From an uncultured Gammaproteobacteria bacterium (GTDB lineage Bacteria; Pseudomonadota; Gammaproteobacteria; Pseudomonadales; Ketobacteraceae): 46,453 nucleotides of DNA. Under the pieces are notes generated by a model that was not told where the DNA came from, made no database searches, and worked only from the letters and a program-made list of their open reading frames with translations. The position numbers were made by a program, and so were the translations under genes. The DNA lies in the NCBI GenBank assembly GCA_913063495.1, contig CAJXXT010000015.1, positions 1 to 46,453 on the forward strand, given 5' to 3'. Below are positions 1 through 9,122 of the stretch, one piece after another (positions within the stretch are counted from its first letter, which is position 1; the number at the start of each line of letters is the position of its first letter).

Positions 1-93
1 GAAATGATCAGTGGATCATACAAGATTGGTCGCCCTCGTCAGCTTTATACTGGCGCAGAAAAGCGAGACTTTGTTCCGGCAGATAAGCGCTAG
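1..93 (+). CDS. 3' end of an unidentified gene (partial)
   Basis: Frame 1 is open from the first base to a TAG at 91-93, giving about 30 residues that end in ...DFVPADKR. The tail is rich in charged residues and has no hydrophobic segment. A strong intrinsic terminator follows within 15 bases, which supports this being a genuine gene end on the plus strand. I do not recognise the family from so short a tail, and the body of the gene lies outside the window. Confidence 0.5.
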   Translation, partial: EMISGSYKIGRPRQLYTGAEKRDFVPADKR

Positions 94-106
94 AATAAAG
101 CACATT

Positions 107-134
107 AAAAAAGGCGGATTTATCCGCCTTTTTT
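107..134 (+). terminator. Intrinsic terminator after the partial upstream gene
   Basis: The arms GGCGGA (113-118) and TCCGCC (123-128) form a perfect stem with a four-base loop. An A-run precedes the stem and six T follow it. It ends the partial gene at 1-93 and separates it from the dehydrogenase at 201. The flanking A and T runs extend the pairing and could also stop transcription from the minus strand. Confidence 0.9.
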
Positions 135-200
135 AATGCCTGGAATTTGTAAAATGATTCAAATAAACTTATAGAACCGTCAATTAAAAAGGATTTCACA

Positions 201-1064
201 ATGAAAATTGCATTTATTGGACTAGGAGTTATGGGTTTTCCGATGGCAGGACACCTTGCCAACGCGGGTCACGAGATTACTGTCTACAACCGGACGGTCG
301 AAAAAGCCTCGCTATGGGCAAAGACCTACTCTGGATCCACCGCAATTACCCCTAAAATCGCGTCAAAAGAGTGCGATGTTGTTTTTGTTTGTGTTGGAAA
401 TGATGATGATTTGCGAAGTGTAGTACTTGGTGATGAAGGCGCTTTACATGGAATGAAAGCAAACTCAATATTGGTTGATCATACAACCGCTTCTGCAAAT
501 GTAGCTAGAGAGCTGTTTACAGCGTGCTCTGAGCGATCGATTGGCTTTATTGACGCACCAGTATCAGGAGGGCAACAAGGGGCTGAGAACGGGCAGTTAA
601 CCGTCATGTGTGGCGGTGACGAAGGTATATTTAGACAAGCAGAACCCATTATGGATTGTTACGCAAAACAGATAAGCCTAATGGGACCTGCGGGAAGCGG
701 TCAATTGACTAAAATGGTTAATCAAATTTGTATTGCGGGGTTAGTTCAGGGACTGGCTGAAGGGTTACAGTTTGCTGAAAATGCTGGATTAGATGCGCAT
801 AAAGTTGTTGAAGTAATTTCAAAAGGTGCCGCTCAGTCCTGGCAGATGGACAATCGCCACGACACGATGATCAAAGGCGAATATGAGCATGGATTTGCAG
901 TTGATTGGATGCGGAAGGATTTAGGGATTTGTTTTAATGAGGCGAGAGGGAACGGAAGTCAATTGCCTGTAGCGGCACTGGTGGATCAGTTTTATGCGGG
1001 GGTGCAGAGTGATGGTGGCGGGAGATGGGATACGTCTAGTTTGAAGACGAGACTCAGGAAATGA
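201..1064 (+). CDS. NAD(P)-dependent beta-hydroxyacid dehydrogenase (3-HIBADH / tartronate semialdehyde reductase family)
   Basis: A 287-residue soluble oxidoreductase of the 6-phosphogluconate dehydrogenase-like superfamily, which interconverts small beta-hydroxyacids and their semialdehydes with NAD(P). The N-terminus carries the Rossmann fingerprint GLGVMGFPMAGHLANAGH (residues 8-25). The substrate-binding signature DAPVSGG lies at 118-124, and the catalytic lysine is expected at K171 in GQLTKMVNQ. The length matches the family. The ATG at 201 is preceded by AAAAAGGA at a good distance. The residue after YN in the fingerprint is Arg (YNRT), a pattern often associated with NADPH use, but that is inference. 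The exact substrate (3-hydroxyisobutyrate, tartronate semialdehyde, succinic semialdehyde) cannot be told from sequence alone. The last 65 bases of the gene recur in decayed form at 4466-4536. Confidence 0.9.
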   Translation: MKIAFIGLGVMGFPMAGHLANAGHEITVYNRTVEKASLWAKTYSGSTAITPKIASKECDVVFVCVGNDDDLRSVVLGDEGALHGMKANSILVDHTTASANVARELFTACSERSIGFIDAPVSGGQQGAENGQLTVMCGGDEGIFRQAEPIMDCYAKQISLMGPAGSGQLTKMVNQICIAGLVQGLAEGLQFAENAGLDAHKVVEVISKGAAQSWQMDNRHDTMIKGEYEHGFAVDWMRKDLGICFNEARGNGSQLPVAALVDQFYAGVQSDGGGRWDTSSLKTRLRK

Positions 1065-1349
1065 ACAACCTGCATTTAGATTAACCAGGCAAAACCACAA
1101 AGGCTTAAGAGGGACACAAAGCCTTACCTCTACTCGCCCCTAATATCTGTATACCCATCAAAGAAATCAGTCGGCCTGTAAATCAAATAATAATCTAAAT
1201 CGACGCTGCAGCTCTAATATGTGCCAAATTTATTTTACATTACTGGGGCTTGATTTCTTTACTTTCCAATTCCATATCTTAAAGTGGAAGATTCTAACTC
1301 TTTATAAGCAGTTATTTCAACTTACAACTTTATAAAAACAAGAAGAATT

Positions 1350-4300
1350 ATGAAAGTTTCAAATAATAGCAATAAACCTCAACTCATCCTATACATCACT
1401 TTTGCGCTATCTGGCTTTTCAGGTCTAATCTATGAATCCATCTGGACACACTATCTCAAACTGTTTTTAGGTCATGCAGCTTACGCTCAAACTCTCGTTC
1501 TAGTTATATTTATGGGAGGGCTGGCCATTGGCTCGTGGATCGCCAGCCGTACAAGCCACAGAATGACCAACCCTCTTTATGGCTACGCTACAATAGAACT
1601 TATTGTTGGACTTTTTGCTTTAGGTTTCCACTCTGTTTTCGTTTCTGTTACAAATTTTTCGCACACAACAATAATTCCAACACTTGAATCTCAAACCCTA
1701 ATTGAACTATACAAATGGACCCTAGCCGGCACATTGATTCTACCGCAATCTATTTTGCTGGGAGCGACATTCCCCCTTATGAGTAGTGGCATCATTCGTT
1801 TCTTCACTAAAGATACAGGAAAAACCCTATCTTTGCTGTATTTCACCAACAGCATAGGAGCGGCAATTGGCGTATTAATAAGCGGATTTGTCCTAATTGG
1901 GCTTTTTGGCTTACCCGGAACCATTGCTATTGCTGGTTTATGTAACCTCTTAATAGCAGCTATTGTTTTCGTTATTGCCAATTCGCTATCAAGCAGCAAA
2001 CCAAAGGCACGGTTCAAAGATGTCAAACCAACAACCTCAGATATCGAACGCTTTTCTGCCAAGCTAAAACCTTTAGCGTTTCCACAATTACGAATATTAT
2101 TATTAGTATGTGCAACCTTAACTGGCACCGCATCTTTCATGTATGAAGTCGGTTGGATACGTATGCTTAGCTTAGTACTAGGCAGCTCAACCCATGCCTT
2201 TGAGCTCATGCTCAGCGCCTTTATTCTTGGTCTCGCGATAGGAAGCTACTGGATCAAAAACCGGCTTGACAGCACAAAAAACCCTTTAGCCCAACTCGGC
2301 CTAATTCAACTATCGATGGGGGTTTTGGCATTAATCACACTGGTTATGTATTCATACACATATATATTTATGGGCTATACGCTGAGAGCCCTCACGCAAA
2401 CAAATATTGGTTATTGGTTATTCAACCTTTCTAGTGACGGGATAGCCCTTTTTATTATGTTGCCATCAGCTATTTGCGCAGGCATGACTCTTCCCATCAT
2501 CACCTACTCTCTTATTAAACTTGGCCATGGAGAGCGAGAAATAGGAAAAGTGTATGCATTTAATACGCTCGGTGCAATTCTCGGTGTAGTAATTGCGGTA
2601 CAACTAATCCTGCCCCATCTCGGCATGAAAAACCTCATTGTTATGGCAGCTTCCATAGATATCGGCATAGGCCTATTATTACTTTACTATTACACCCCTC
2701 TAGCTGAACACCGTCGCTGGAGAACCATTACCTTTAGTACGATAGGACTCGTAGGGATTATCGGTTCAGTAGTCAAACTAGACCCGCAATTAATTTCATC
2801 TGGAGTTTATCGAACGGGCACAATAGATCTAAACAACACTGTTATATATCATCAAGATGGAAAAACAGCCTCTGTTGATGTTGTCAATTATCAAGATCAT
2901 TTTTTATCCATTAAAACCAACGGAAAACCTGACGCCGCCATAAGCCTCACTGACAAACCAACCCAAGATGAACCTACTATGATTCTTCTTGGGGCGCTTC
3001 CTTTGGCATTACACAGCAACCCTCAACGGATAGCCAATATTGGGATGGGTTCAGGGTTAACAGCCCATACCCTACTTCAAAGCGAGAAAGTTAAAACTTT
3101 AGATACAATTGAAATAGAGCCTGCAATTATTGAAGGTGCCAAATTATTCGGCACTAAGGTTAGTAATACATTTAGCGACCCAAGAAGCCGAATCCACATC
3201 CAAGATGCAAAAACATATTTCACTAGTAACAAACAAAAATTTGATATAATTATATCTGAACCGTCAAACCCATGGGTGAGTGGTGTCTCTGGGCTATTTT
3301 CTAAGGAATTTTACTCTTTAGTCAAACGCTACCTAAACGACAAGGGACTTCTAGTGCAATGGATGCATTTATATGAAATGGACGAACGCCTTGTCAGTTC
3401 GATAATGAAAGCAATATCTCAGAACTTCCTCAATTACACTGTCTACGCCGTAACTAATAATGACATTATAATCATTGCCCATGACAATAAGTCACAACTT
3501 AAAATTCATGAGCATATATTTAAATCCCCAGCGTTAGCAAAAGCTCTCAGCCACATCGAAATCGATAGCATTGCCGATTTATCACTCAGGCAAGCGGGAG
3601 ATAAAAAGACTCTGGGCGCCCTTTTTAACTCTTATGATATTCCCGCAAATTCCGATTACTATCCCGTATTAGACGAAGGTGCAGTTAAAGCCAGGTATCT
3701 CAGAAGCTCCGCAAAACAATTATTAACCTTATATCGAGAACCTGCACCATTCATGGAAGTACTCGCACAATCCACATCAAAAAGCCGCATCCAACAACTA
3801 AGCCATAACGATAACATATATTTTGAAATGGCCAATGAAGCCAGAAACGCACGCTACTTGCATAACCACCTTAACGCCACTGAAACAAACACACCAAAGC
3901 CAAATACACTTCGCCATAACGCATTAGCGCTACGCACACTTAATGAAGTCAGGTCCTTGCGCAGCTACTGCATTGACGATGCAGTCGAAGAAGCATGGCT
4001 GCCGTCGCTACACAAATTAATGGAGATGACCCTACCCTACCTAGCACAACACGAAATGGGGAGTATATGGCAAGCAATAAATATGAATCAGTGCGGCAAT
4101 CGAATATCGAAAAAAACACAGCAGTGGATAGCCCTATATATTGCAATATCACACAGAGACCACGCAAACGTAACATCTATCGTTGAACAGATCCTATCCG
4201 AGGAAGCAAGCATAGAATATGACCCTCAAAGAAACAATAGTACAACCCATGGCCCAAAAAACGCCATCCCAAAATCCGCCGAAAATGAATTAATGTTATT

Positions 4301-4433
4301 AAACCACATGACTTCATCGCTTGCTCTCAACAAACACCAAGCAGTTCTTGATATATGGAAGCGATATAAACATCACAACGTAGAGCGACTCGCATTTAAA
4401 CTACTTGTCGCTCACGCAAAAGAACGCCTATAA
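1350..4433 (+). CDS. Fused polytopic membrane protein / spermidine synthase-like domain protein
   Basis: A 1027-residue inner-membrane protein. Residues 1 to about 470 form two sets of hydrophobic helices, consistent with a transporter-like fold of the 'fused MFS/spermidine synthase' group. Residues about 500-800 resemble the SpeE methyltransferase-like fold: a glycine-rich nucleotide loop GMGSG at 565-569, an acidic strand end (TIEIEP, about 585-590), and DIIISEPSNPW starting near 631, which is the region of the aminopropyltransferase active loop. The last 200 residues are soluble and probably helical, as in family members with TPR-like tails. Whether such fusions make polyamines is not established. 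They bind a decarboxylated-SAM-like ligand only by homology. The ATG at 1350 follows AAGAAGAA. Spacers of 285 bp upstream and 230 bp downstream suggest a single-gene unit. The gene lies between two copies of the neighbouring dehydrogenase 3' end, a sign that it was inserted. Confidence 0.8.
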   Translation: MKVSNNSNKPQLILYITFALSGFSGLIYESIWTHYLKLFLGHAAYAQTLVLVIFMGGLAIGSWIASRTSHRMTNPLYGYATIELIVGLFALGFHSVFVSVTNFSHTTIIPTLESQTLIELYKWTLAGTLILPQSILLGATFPLMSSGIIRFFTKDTGKTLSLLYFTNSIGAAIGVLISGFVLIGLFGLPGTIAIAGLCNLLIAAIVFVIANSLSSSKPKARFKDVKPTTSDIERFSAKLKPLAFPQLRILLLVCATLTGTASFMYEVGWIRMLSLVLGSSTHAFELMLSAFILGLAIGSYWIKNRLDSTKNPLAQLGLIQLSMGVLALITLVMYSYTYIFMGYTLRALTQTNIGYWLFNLSSDGIALFIMLPSAICAGMTLPIITYSLIKLGHGEREIGKVYAFNTLGAILGVVIAVQLILPHLGMKNLIVMAASIDIGIGLLLLYYYTPLAEHRRWRTITFSTIGLVGIIGSVVKLDPQLISSGVYRTGTIDLNNTVIYHQDGKTASVDVVNYQDHFLSIKTNGKPDAAISLTDKPTQDEPTMILLGALPLALHSNPQRIANIGMGSGLTAHTLLQSEKVKTLDTIEIEPAIIEGAKLFGTKVSNTFSDPRSRIHIQDAKTYFTSNKQKFDIIISEPSNPWVSGVSGLFSKEFYSLVKRYLNDKGLLVQWMHLYEMDERLVSSIMKAISQNFLNYTVYAVTNNDIIIIAHDNKSQLKIHEHIFKSPALAKALSHIEIDSIADLSLRQAGDKKTLGALFNSYDIPANSDYYPVLDEGAVKARYLRSSAKQLLTLYREPAPFMEVLAQSTSKSRIQQLSHNDNIYFEMANEARNARYLHNHLNATETNTPKPNTLRHNALALRTLNEVRSLRSYCIDDAVEEAWLPSLHKLMEMTLPYLAQHEMGSIWQAINMNQCGNRISKKTQQWIALYIAISHRDHANVTSIVEQILSEEASIEYDPQRNNSTTHGPKNAIPKSAENELMLLNHMTSSLALNKHQAVLDIWKRYKHHNVERLAFKLLVAHAKERL

Positions 4434-4465
4434 CTTGTAATCCCCCATATAAACCAGAAGATCTC

Positions 4466-4536
4466 TTTTATGCGGGGGTGCAAGGTGATGGTGGTGGGAT
4501 ACGTCTAGTTTGAAGACGAGGCTAATTAAAAAATAG
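4466..4536 (+). pseudogene. Decayed duplicate of the dehydrogenase 3' end
   Basis: This stretch repeats positions 990-1063 of the dehydrogenase, including the shared segment ATACGTCTAGTTTGAAGACG. It differs by a few substitutions and lacks 7 bases, which shifts the frame. If the last part is read in the dehydrogenase frame it gives SLKTRLIKK-stop, against SLKTRLRK-stop in the intact gene. It is therefore either the original gene end left behind when the 1350-4433 segment was inserted, or the last trace of a tandem paralogue. The terminator at 4518-4543 overlaps it and may once have served the dehydrogenase. Confidence 0.85.
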
Positions 4537-4543
4537 CCTCTTT
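4518..4543 (+). terminator. Hairpin terminator after the large membrane protein
   Basis: GAGGCTA (4518-4524) pairs perfectly with TAGCCTC (4534-4540) around an A-rich nine-base loop, followed by TTT. The T-run is short, so its strength is uncertain. It overlaps the decayed dehydrogenase tail. Confidence 0.6.
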
Positions 4544-4610
4544 CAATAAACACCGTCTAAAACGAATAACCGCCAGTATATCAATAATAAAAATGCCACA
4601 AACTAATTCT

Positions 4611-4653
4611 AGAAAAAGATCCTACAGCCAATGCAACAAAAGGCTGCAGGATC
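4611..4653 (-). terminator. Intrinsic terminator of the giant repeat lipoprotein gene
   Basis: Read on the minus strand, GATCCTGCAGCC and GGCTGTAGGATC pair over 12 bases (one G-U pair) with a 12-base loop, followed by TTTTT. It starts about ten bases after the TAA of the gene at 4664. Confidence 0.9.
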
Positions 4654-4663
4654 ATATTTTTAC

Positions 4664-7600
4664 TTAACTTGGATCCACATCTCCATCGTAAGGTAGTACT
4701 GTAATTATGGAGCTAACAGCAATAACACCGTCTTCCCCTGTTAAGCGCAACTCGTATTCCCCTTCGATAGTTGGTACACGAAGATCAACTGCTCCAGCAC
4801 CCTCTCCAACACGCAATGAAAAAATGGCATTACCCTCAGTAGTGGCTGCCCCGACTGGATAATAAGCAACTTTATCCCAAAACCCGCTACTCCCTGAATG
4901 AATTATTGGTAACGTTTCTCCAGCCTTAACAACAGCCTGGCCATAAACCCCAACAACACTTCCATCCAAGACATAAAGCTTTCCGCCGTCCGCCAATGTA
5001 TCGCCCGTTAGGTTAACAAAGCGCATATCATAAACACCCGAGTCCAACGGTGCAGATAGAGCAACACTCCCTTCACTTGCATCCGCATTAACAACGACAA
5101 GGGGAGATAAATTATCAGTGCCTTCCTGATAAATACCAACAGTATTACTAGCAGTATTGGAACCGCTATAGGCTAGCGTTACTTGCTGCCCCGGTAGACC
5201 TAAGCGGGGATATGCATATAACGCGACTTCCGCAGGGTCTATAACAGCAACAACACCGCCATCAGCCATTAAAACATTACCGCTATTCACCATTTCCAAA
5301 CCATAAACTCCCGGCACCAATCCAGGCAACTCTACCGTCGCAGCACCAAAACTTCCAATTCGGAATGAGCTTGCTTGAGGCTTGGTCACTATAAGATCTT
5401 CTAGCAAAACAGCCGCATCCCAAAATTGTGTTGACCCATCATACGTAATTGGGATGGGGTCGTTGGATTCAATAAGCTCTGGTCCCGAAATTGTTATGAC
5501 GTCATAAGTGAGCGTGATCGTGCCAACCTCAGCCATGACCTCACCCTTATCGTTCACTGCTCTCACATCATATACACCCACATCAGTAGGCAGAGTAAGT
5601 AATGATACAGTTCCAGTTTCCGGAATACGAACATGCGCCAAATAATCAAGGCCTGACTGGCCCGCTTCATAAACTGCTAACTTATCCCAAAAATTACTAG
5701 TACCAGTATAAGCCACTTCTACCGCAGCCCCAGGAGTCGCAATCGAAGTCATGTTAACAACAGTATCATATGGCTCCACAGCGAATACATTACTTGTTGC
5801 TATGACGCCATCATCTGTATCGATCAAACGAGCGAAGTAATCACCACTTACCGTTGGCAAACGAATCTCCATATAACCAGACTCCGCACTAACTCGTACG
5901 CGCTGCAAATAGTTTGAGGGGTTGCTCTCGGTCGCATTATATATTGCAATATAATCCCAAAAATCAGTTGAACCTGAATAGATTACTTTATGGGTTTCGC
6001 CAGCCCCCACTATTAGCGGAACGTGAGCAGAGTTTTCGCTTACATCAATAACCCGAAGATAACTTTTACTAACCGCCAGTGTAACGCCAGCACTAGAGTA
6101 TAATCTAACTTCATAAATACCATCTTCTGCAGGTGCGCTTAGCATTACCGACCCGGTGCTTCCAACGGCCAATTCAAATGAGTCTAATGGAGCGCTATTG
6201 TCCGTACCCTGTAGAAAGATACCTACTTTATCCAAGGATCCAGCAAAGCCTTCACTACCACTATACCCAATAGTTAAAGACTCATTCGGCACCGCTGTTG
6301 CGTGACCAACAAAAACAGCCACCTCAGTTGAATCCAATACACTAACGGCCTCGCCTTCAGCAATAAGCACACCATCAGAATTCGTAAATGTAAGGTTATA
6401 TACTCCTGTAACGACAGGCGCACTGATCTCAATAACTCCTGACTCGACACCGTTCGTTATGGCTGATACTGCCGCAACATCCTGATCCTGTCCGACTAAA
6501 GATACCTTATCCCAAAAATCTGTAGAGCCCTGATAAGAGATAAATAATGTTTCGCCTGGCACAGAATTAGCCACAGTGCTAACGCCAACCGCACCATAAC
6601 TCAGCTCAATTGTCCCGCCATTTAGAATAAGCTCATCATCATTATTAAGTAAACGCACTTCATACAAACCTTCCTCAGAAGGAACTTGTACCGAGACGGA
6701 TCCTTCGAACGAATCTCCCAATCGCTTACTCTCTACTGCATCAGAATTATCTGTACCAGGAACAAAAAATGCGATTTTATCCCAGAAGTCTGTCAACCCT
6801 GAGTACGTTACCGTAATCTCTTCCTGTGGCCTTGCTTGATTTTTATTGAGGCTTAACGTTGCATCATAACCAACGACAGTGAATTCATGTCCCTCTGCAA
6901 TGATATTGTTATCTGAATCAATCAAACGGATTTCGTAGTCGCCAGAAATAGTTGGCACCCTGAAAGTATTGGGTCCATTAGAACTACTACCCACCCTAAC
7001 CCTATCGATCCATTTACTCGAATCCGTTTCACCAACGGCATAAATTGCCATATAATCCCAAAAATCTGTAGATCCGGAATAAACAAATCTAAGAGTCTCT
7101 CCCGCAACAGATTCATTCTGAATATAAACGGCTTGCTCTTGAGCATCCACTACACTGACGTGTATTCCTTCCGCAAGAGTGACGTTATTGCCATTTATTA
7201 AACGTAAGTCATAAATACCGGTCAATGTTGGCGCTACTAACTCCGCATAACCCACCTGCCCAGAATCTATGTTCGTTTGACTTAAAGGGCTGTTATTTGA
7301 GGCTCCCTGCTCGAACAAACCAACCCAATTTGAGTTATTTCCTCCGCTTTCAGCGCCGCTATAAGCAATAACAACGGTTTGTCCTGGCACTGCTATTTCC
7401 GGAGCAGAAAAAACACCAGGTACATCTGCCTCAAGCACGGCTACATAACCACCTGACTGTATTGTGTATTGATGATTATTAACTAAACGTAAATCATATA
7501 CCCCTGTGACACTCGGTGCTTTAACAGAAACAGAACCCTGGCCAGCACCTGTACGAGTACTGGCGATATAATCGCTACTTTCTTGTGCATACAGAGCAAC

Positions 7601-8614
7601 TTTATCCCAAAAATCAGTTGCCCCAGAAAAAGAAGCATCAAAAGATGCACCTGGAAGTACAATTGAATTGGCAAGAACAGATGCAGCACCATAATTCAAT
7701 GTAATATTTGGTCCAGCAACAATGGTTTCTCCATTGTTATTTATCATCCGAACTTCAAATTCACCTTCCTCCCACGGAACGATAAGGTCAGCAACTCCTT
7801 CTGAATTACTTCCAATTCGTACATTAGTTAACGGTTCCGAATTAGGGGCCCCCACTCGAAAAGTTGCAACAGAATCCCAGAAATCTGTAGAACCACTATA
7901 TTCAATTTCGATAACACCTTCAGGGCTAGTAGCAACAGTACTAAGAGAAAATGACGCATCATAGTCGGAGATAAAAATATTATCATCTATAACAATCGTT
8001 TCATTGTCACTGTTATACATTCGCAACTGGTACGCTATACCTTCTGCGGGAATATCGGTGGGCACTCGAAAGCTTGACACTCCAGTACCGACGCCAATTC
8101 GAACATTTGAAACAGGGCTCTCATTATTATTATCTGACGGAACAAATAAACCAACGTTATCCCAAAAATCTGTAGAGCCTGTATAGGAAAACTGTATGGT
8201 GCTTCCTGCAACAGTATCAAAAGAAGAGCCTATATCAGGCTCATCTATTGGCGAAAATGTCGCTCCTATTGTAGCGACCTTTGATACAGAATGAGAACAT
8301 GTTGCATCAACTCCTGAGCAATCACCTGTCCAATTCATGAAAACATAATCAGGGTTCGCCGTTGCACTAAGACTGACCTCTGTACCCTTCTTATATTTCT
8401 TAGTACATTCAGTTCCGCAATCAATAAACCCATCAGCAGAAACAATAGAGCCACCTGTTGACTGGGAAACATTTACATCAAACTCCCCCCCGCAACCTGA
8501 GAGAAAAAAACCTGATAATGCAATTAACATTACACTTCGAAACAGTCCCCAAAAACCTCGTCGCAACAGCACGCCTCGACGAACATAAACTAAATTCTTA
8601 TTTTGATTCTTCAT
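4664..8614 (-). CDS. Giant surface lipoprotein with 13 tandem Ig-like repeats
   Basis: I place the start at the ATG at 8614 (1316 residues). It has AGGAAG seven bases upstream and leads into a lipoprotein signal ending LSGC, with the lipidated cysteine at about residue 41. The open frame continues 76 codons further upstream but contains no signal there. Residues about 45-115 form a divergent InlB-type bacterial repeat with paired cysteines (IDCGTEC, GDCSG...C). The rest is 13 repeats of about 90 residues, each with a YSGSTDFWD-like motif, a VRIG/VRVG strand and a G-x-Y-E-V-R-L strand, predicted to be all-beta. Every fourth unit (4, 8, 12) lacks FWD and has a VGIYxQGTDN-type motif instead, so the array has a four-unit super-period. 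It is probably exported and lipid-anchored, acting as an adhesin or envelope spacer. No catalytic domain is visible. It follows the tad locus on the same strand but has its own spacer and terminator. Confidence 0.8.
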   Translation of the reverse strand: MKNQNKNLVYVRRGVLLRRGFWGLFRSVMLIALSGFFLSGCGGEFDVNVSQSTGGSIVSADGFIDCGTECTKKYKKGTEVSLSATANPDYVFMNWTGDCSGVDATCSHSVSKVATIGATFSPIDEPDIGSSFDTVAGSTIQFSYTGSTDFWDNVGLFVPSDNNNESPVSNVRIGVGTGVSSFRVPTDIPAEGIAYQLRMYNSDNETIVIDDNIFISDYDASFSLSTVATSPEGVIEIEYSGSTDFWDSVATFRVGAPNSEPLTNVRIGSNSEGVADLIVPWEEGEFEVRMINNNGETIVAGPNITLNYGAASVLANSIVLPGASFDASFSGATDFWDKVALYAQESSDYIASTRTGAGQGSVSVKAPSVTGVYDLRLVNNHQYTIQSGGYVAVLEADVPGVFSAPEIAVPGQTVVIAYSGAESGGNNSNWVGLFEQGASNNSPLSQTNIDSGQVGYAELVAPTLTGIYDLRLINGNNVTLAEGIHVSVVDAQEQAVYIQNESVAGETLRFVYSGSTDFWDYMAIYAVGETDSSKWIDRVRVGSSSNGPNTFRVPTISGDYEIRLIDSDNNIIAEGHEFTVVGYDATLSLNKNQARPQEEITVTYSGLTDFWDKIAFFVPGTDNSDAVESKRLGDSFEGSVSVQVPSEEGLYEVRLLNNDDELILNGGTIELSYGAVGVSTVANSVPGETLFISYQGSTDFWDKVSLVGQDQDVAAVSAITNGVESGVIEISAPVVTGVYNLTFTNSDGVLIAEGEAVSVLDSTEVAVFVGHATAVPNESLTIGYSGSEGFAGSLDKVGIFLQGTDNSAPLDSFELAVGSTGSVMLSAPAEDGIYEVRLYSSAGVTLAVSKSYLRVIDVSENSAHVPLIVGAGETHKVIYSGSTDFWDYIAIYNATESNPSNYLQRVRVSAESGYMEIRLPTVSGDYFARLIDTDDGVIATSNVFAVEPYDTVVNMTSIATPGAAVEVAYTGTSNFWDKLAVYEAGQSGLDYLAHVRIPETGTVSLLTLPTDVGVYDVRAVNDKGEVMAEVGTITLTYDVITISGPELIESNDPIPITYDGSTQFWDAAVLLEDLIVTKPQASSFRIGSFGAATVELPGLVPGVYGLEMVNSGNVLMADGGVVAVIDPAEVALYAYPRLGLPGQQVTLAYSGSNTASNTVGIYQEGTDNLSPLVVVNADASEGSVALSAPLDSGVYDMRFVNLTGDTLADGGKLYVLDGSVVGVYGQAVVKAGETLPIIHSGSSGFWDKVAYYPVGAATTEGNAIFSLRVGEGAGAVDLRVPTIEGEYELRLTGEDGVIAVSSIITVLPYDGDVDPS

Positions 8615-9053
8615 GTAGTAACTTCCTATTACTGTTATAGCCAAAATATACGATTTGACATTTTCCTTGGCAGGCAGAGCAAGATATAAAAAATTCCCTT
8701 TATATTTGATCTCGAATACCCACAGATAAAGCTCGAGCACGGATGTGCTATTACACGAGCGACAAAAAACTATCCTGTCACGGGTTGTGATGTCAACAAA
8801 ACAAAAAAATGACCATGAAAAAGACTTAACTTTGTGAACCAATCGCTCTTCCAGATAAAATATTCACCTCCATTCCCTTAAACTCCAAAACAACTTTATC
8901 TGCTAGAAATACGACCGTGATAACTCATTATCTTTTCATAAGATAAGTAACCGTAGTGGTAGAAACCTGAGACCCTATAGTATCGGCACCGTCATAAGTG
9001 GGAAAATGTTATTTACTTAGAAACTTATGATGGCGACATCGAGCCCTAAAACT
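8615..9053. other. Intergenic region upstream of the repeat lipoprotein
   Basis: This 440-base AT-rich spacer holds no convincing gene. Its part nearest 8615 must contain the promoter of the minus-strand lipoprotein gene, but I see no consensus boxes clear enough to call. An imperfect inverted repeat, CCGTCATAAGT (8989-8999) against ACTTATGATGG (9023-9033), differs by one G-U pair. A nested hairpin (GCTCG, AGCAC, GTGCT, CGAGC) lies around 8732-8762. Either could be regulatory. Neither has a T-run. Confidence 0.4.
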
Positions 9054-9091
9054 AAAAAAAAGAGGACGCAACAATAATGTCAAGTCCCCTT
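9054..9091 (-). terminator. Intrinsic terminator at the end of the tad locus
   Basis: On the minus strand AAGGGGAC pairs with GTCCTCTT (eight pairs, one G-U) around a 16-base loop, followed by a run of T. It lies about 30 bases after the stop of the lipoprotein gene at 9123 and probably ends the tad transcript. Confidence 0.75.
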
Positions 9092-9122
9092 AAATCCGTT
9101 TTTACGCTTACAATCAAATAAC

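Noticed and set aside
1065-1349. Terminator AAGGCTT/AAGCCTT after the dehydrogenase (about 1099-1125)
   Set aside because: The seven-base stem is perfect but has a 12-base loop and no T-run, so it is too weak to call.
1691-2209. A 172-codon open frame on the minus strand inside the large membrane gene
   Set aside because: It lies wholly opposite a well-supported gene, has no ribosome site or recognisable domain, and its length follows from the codon bias of the plus strand.
4664-8614. CRISPR-like or DNA-repeat array, because short DNA segments such as TTATCCCAAAAATC recur
   Set aside because: The recurrences are in frame and reflect the FWD protein motif. Spacing is about 270 bases, and the repeats diverge as coding sequence does.
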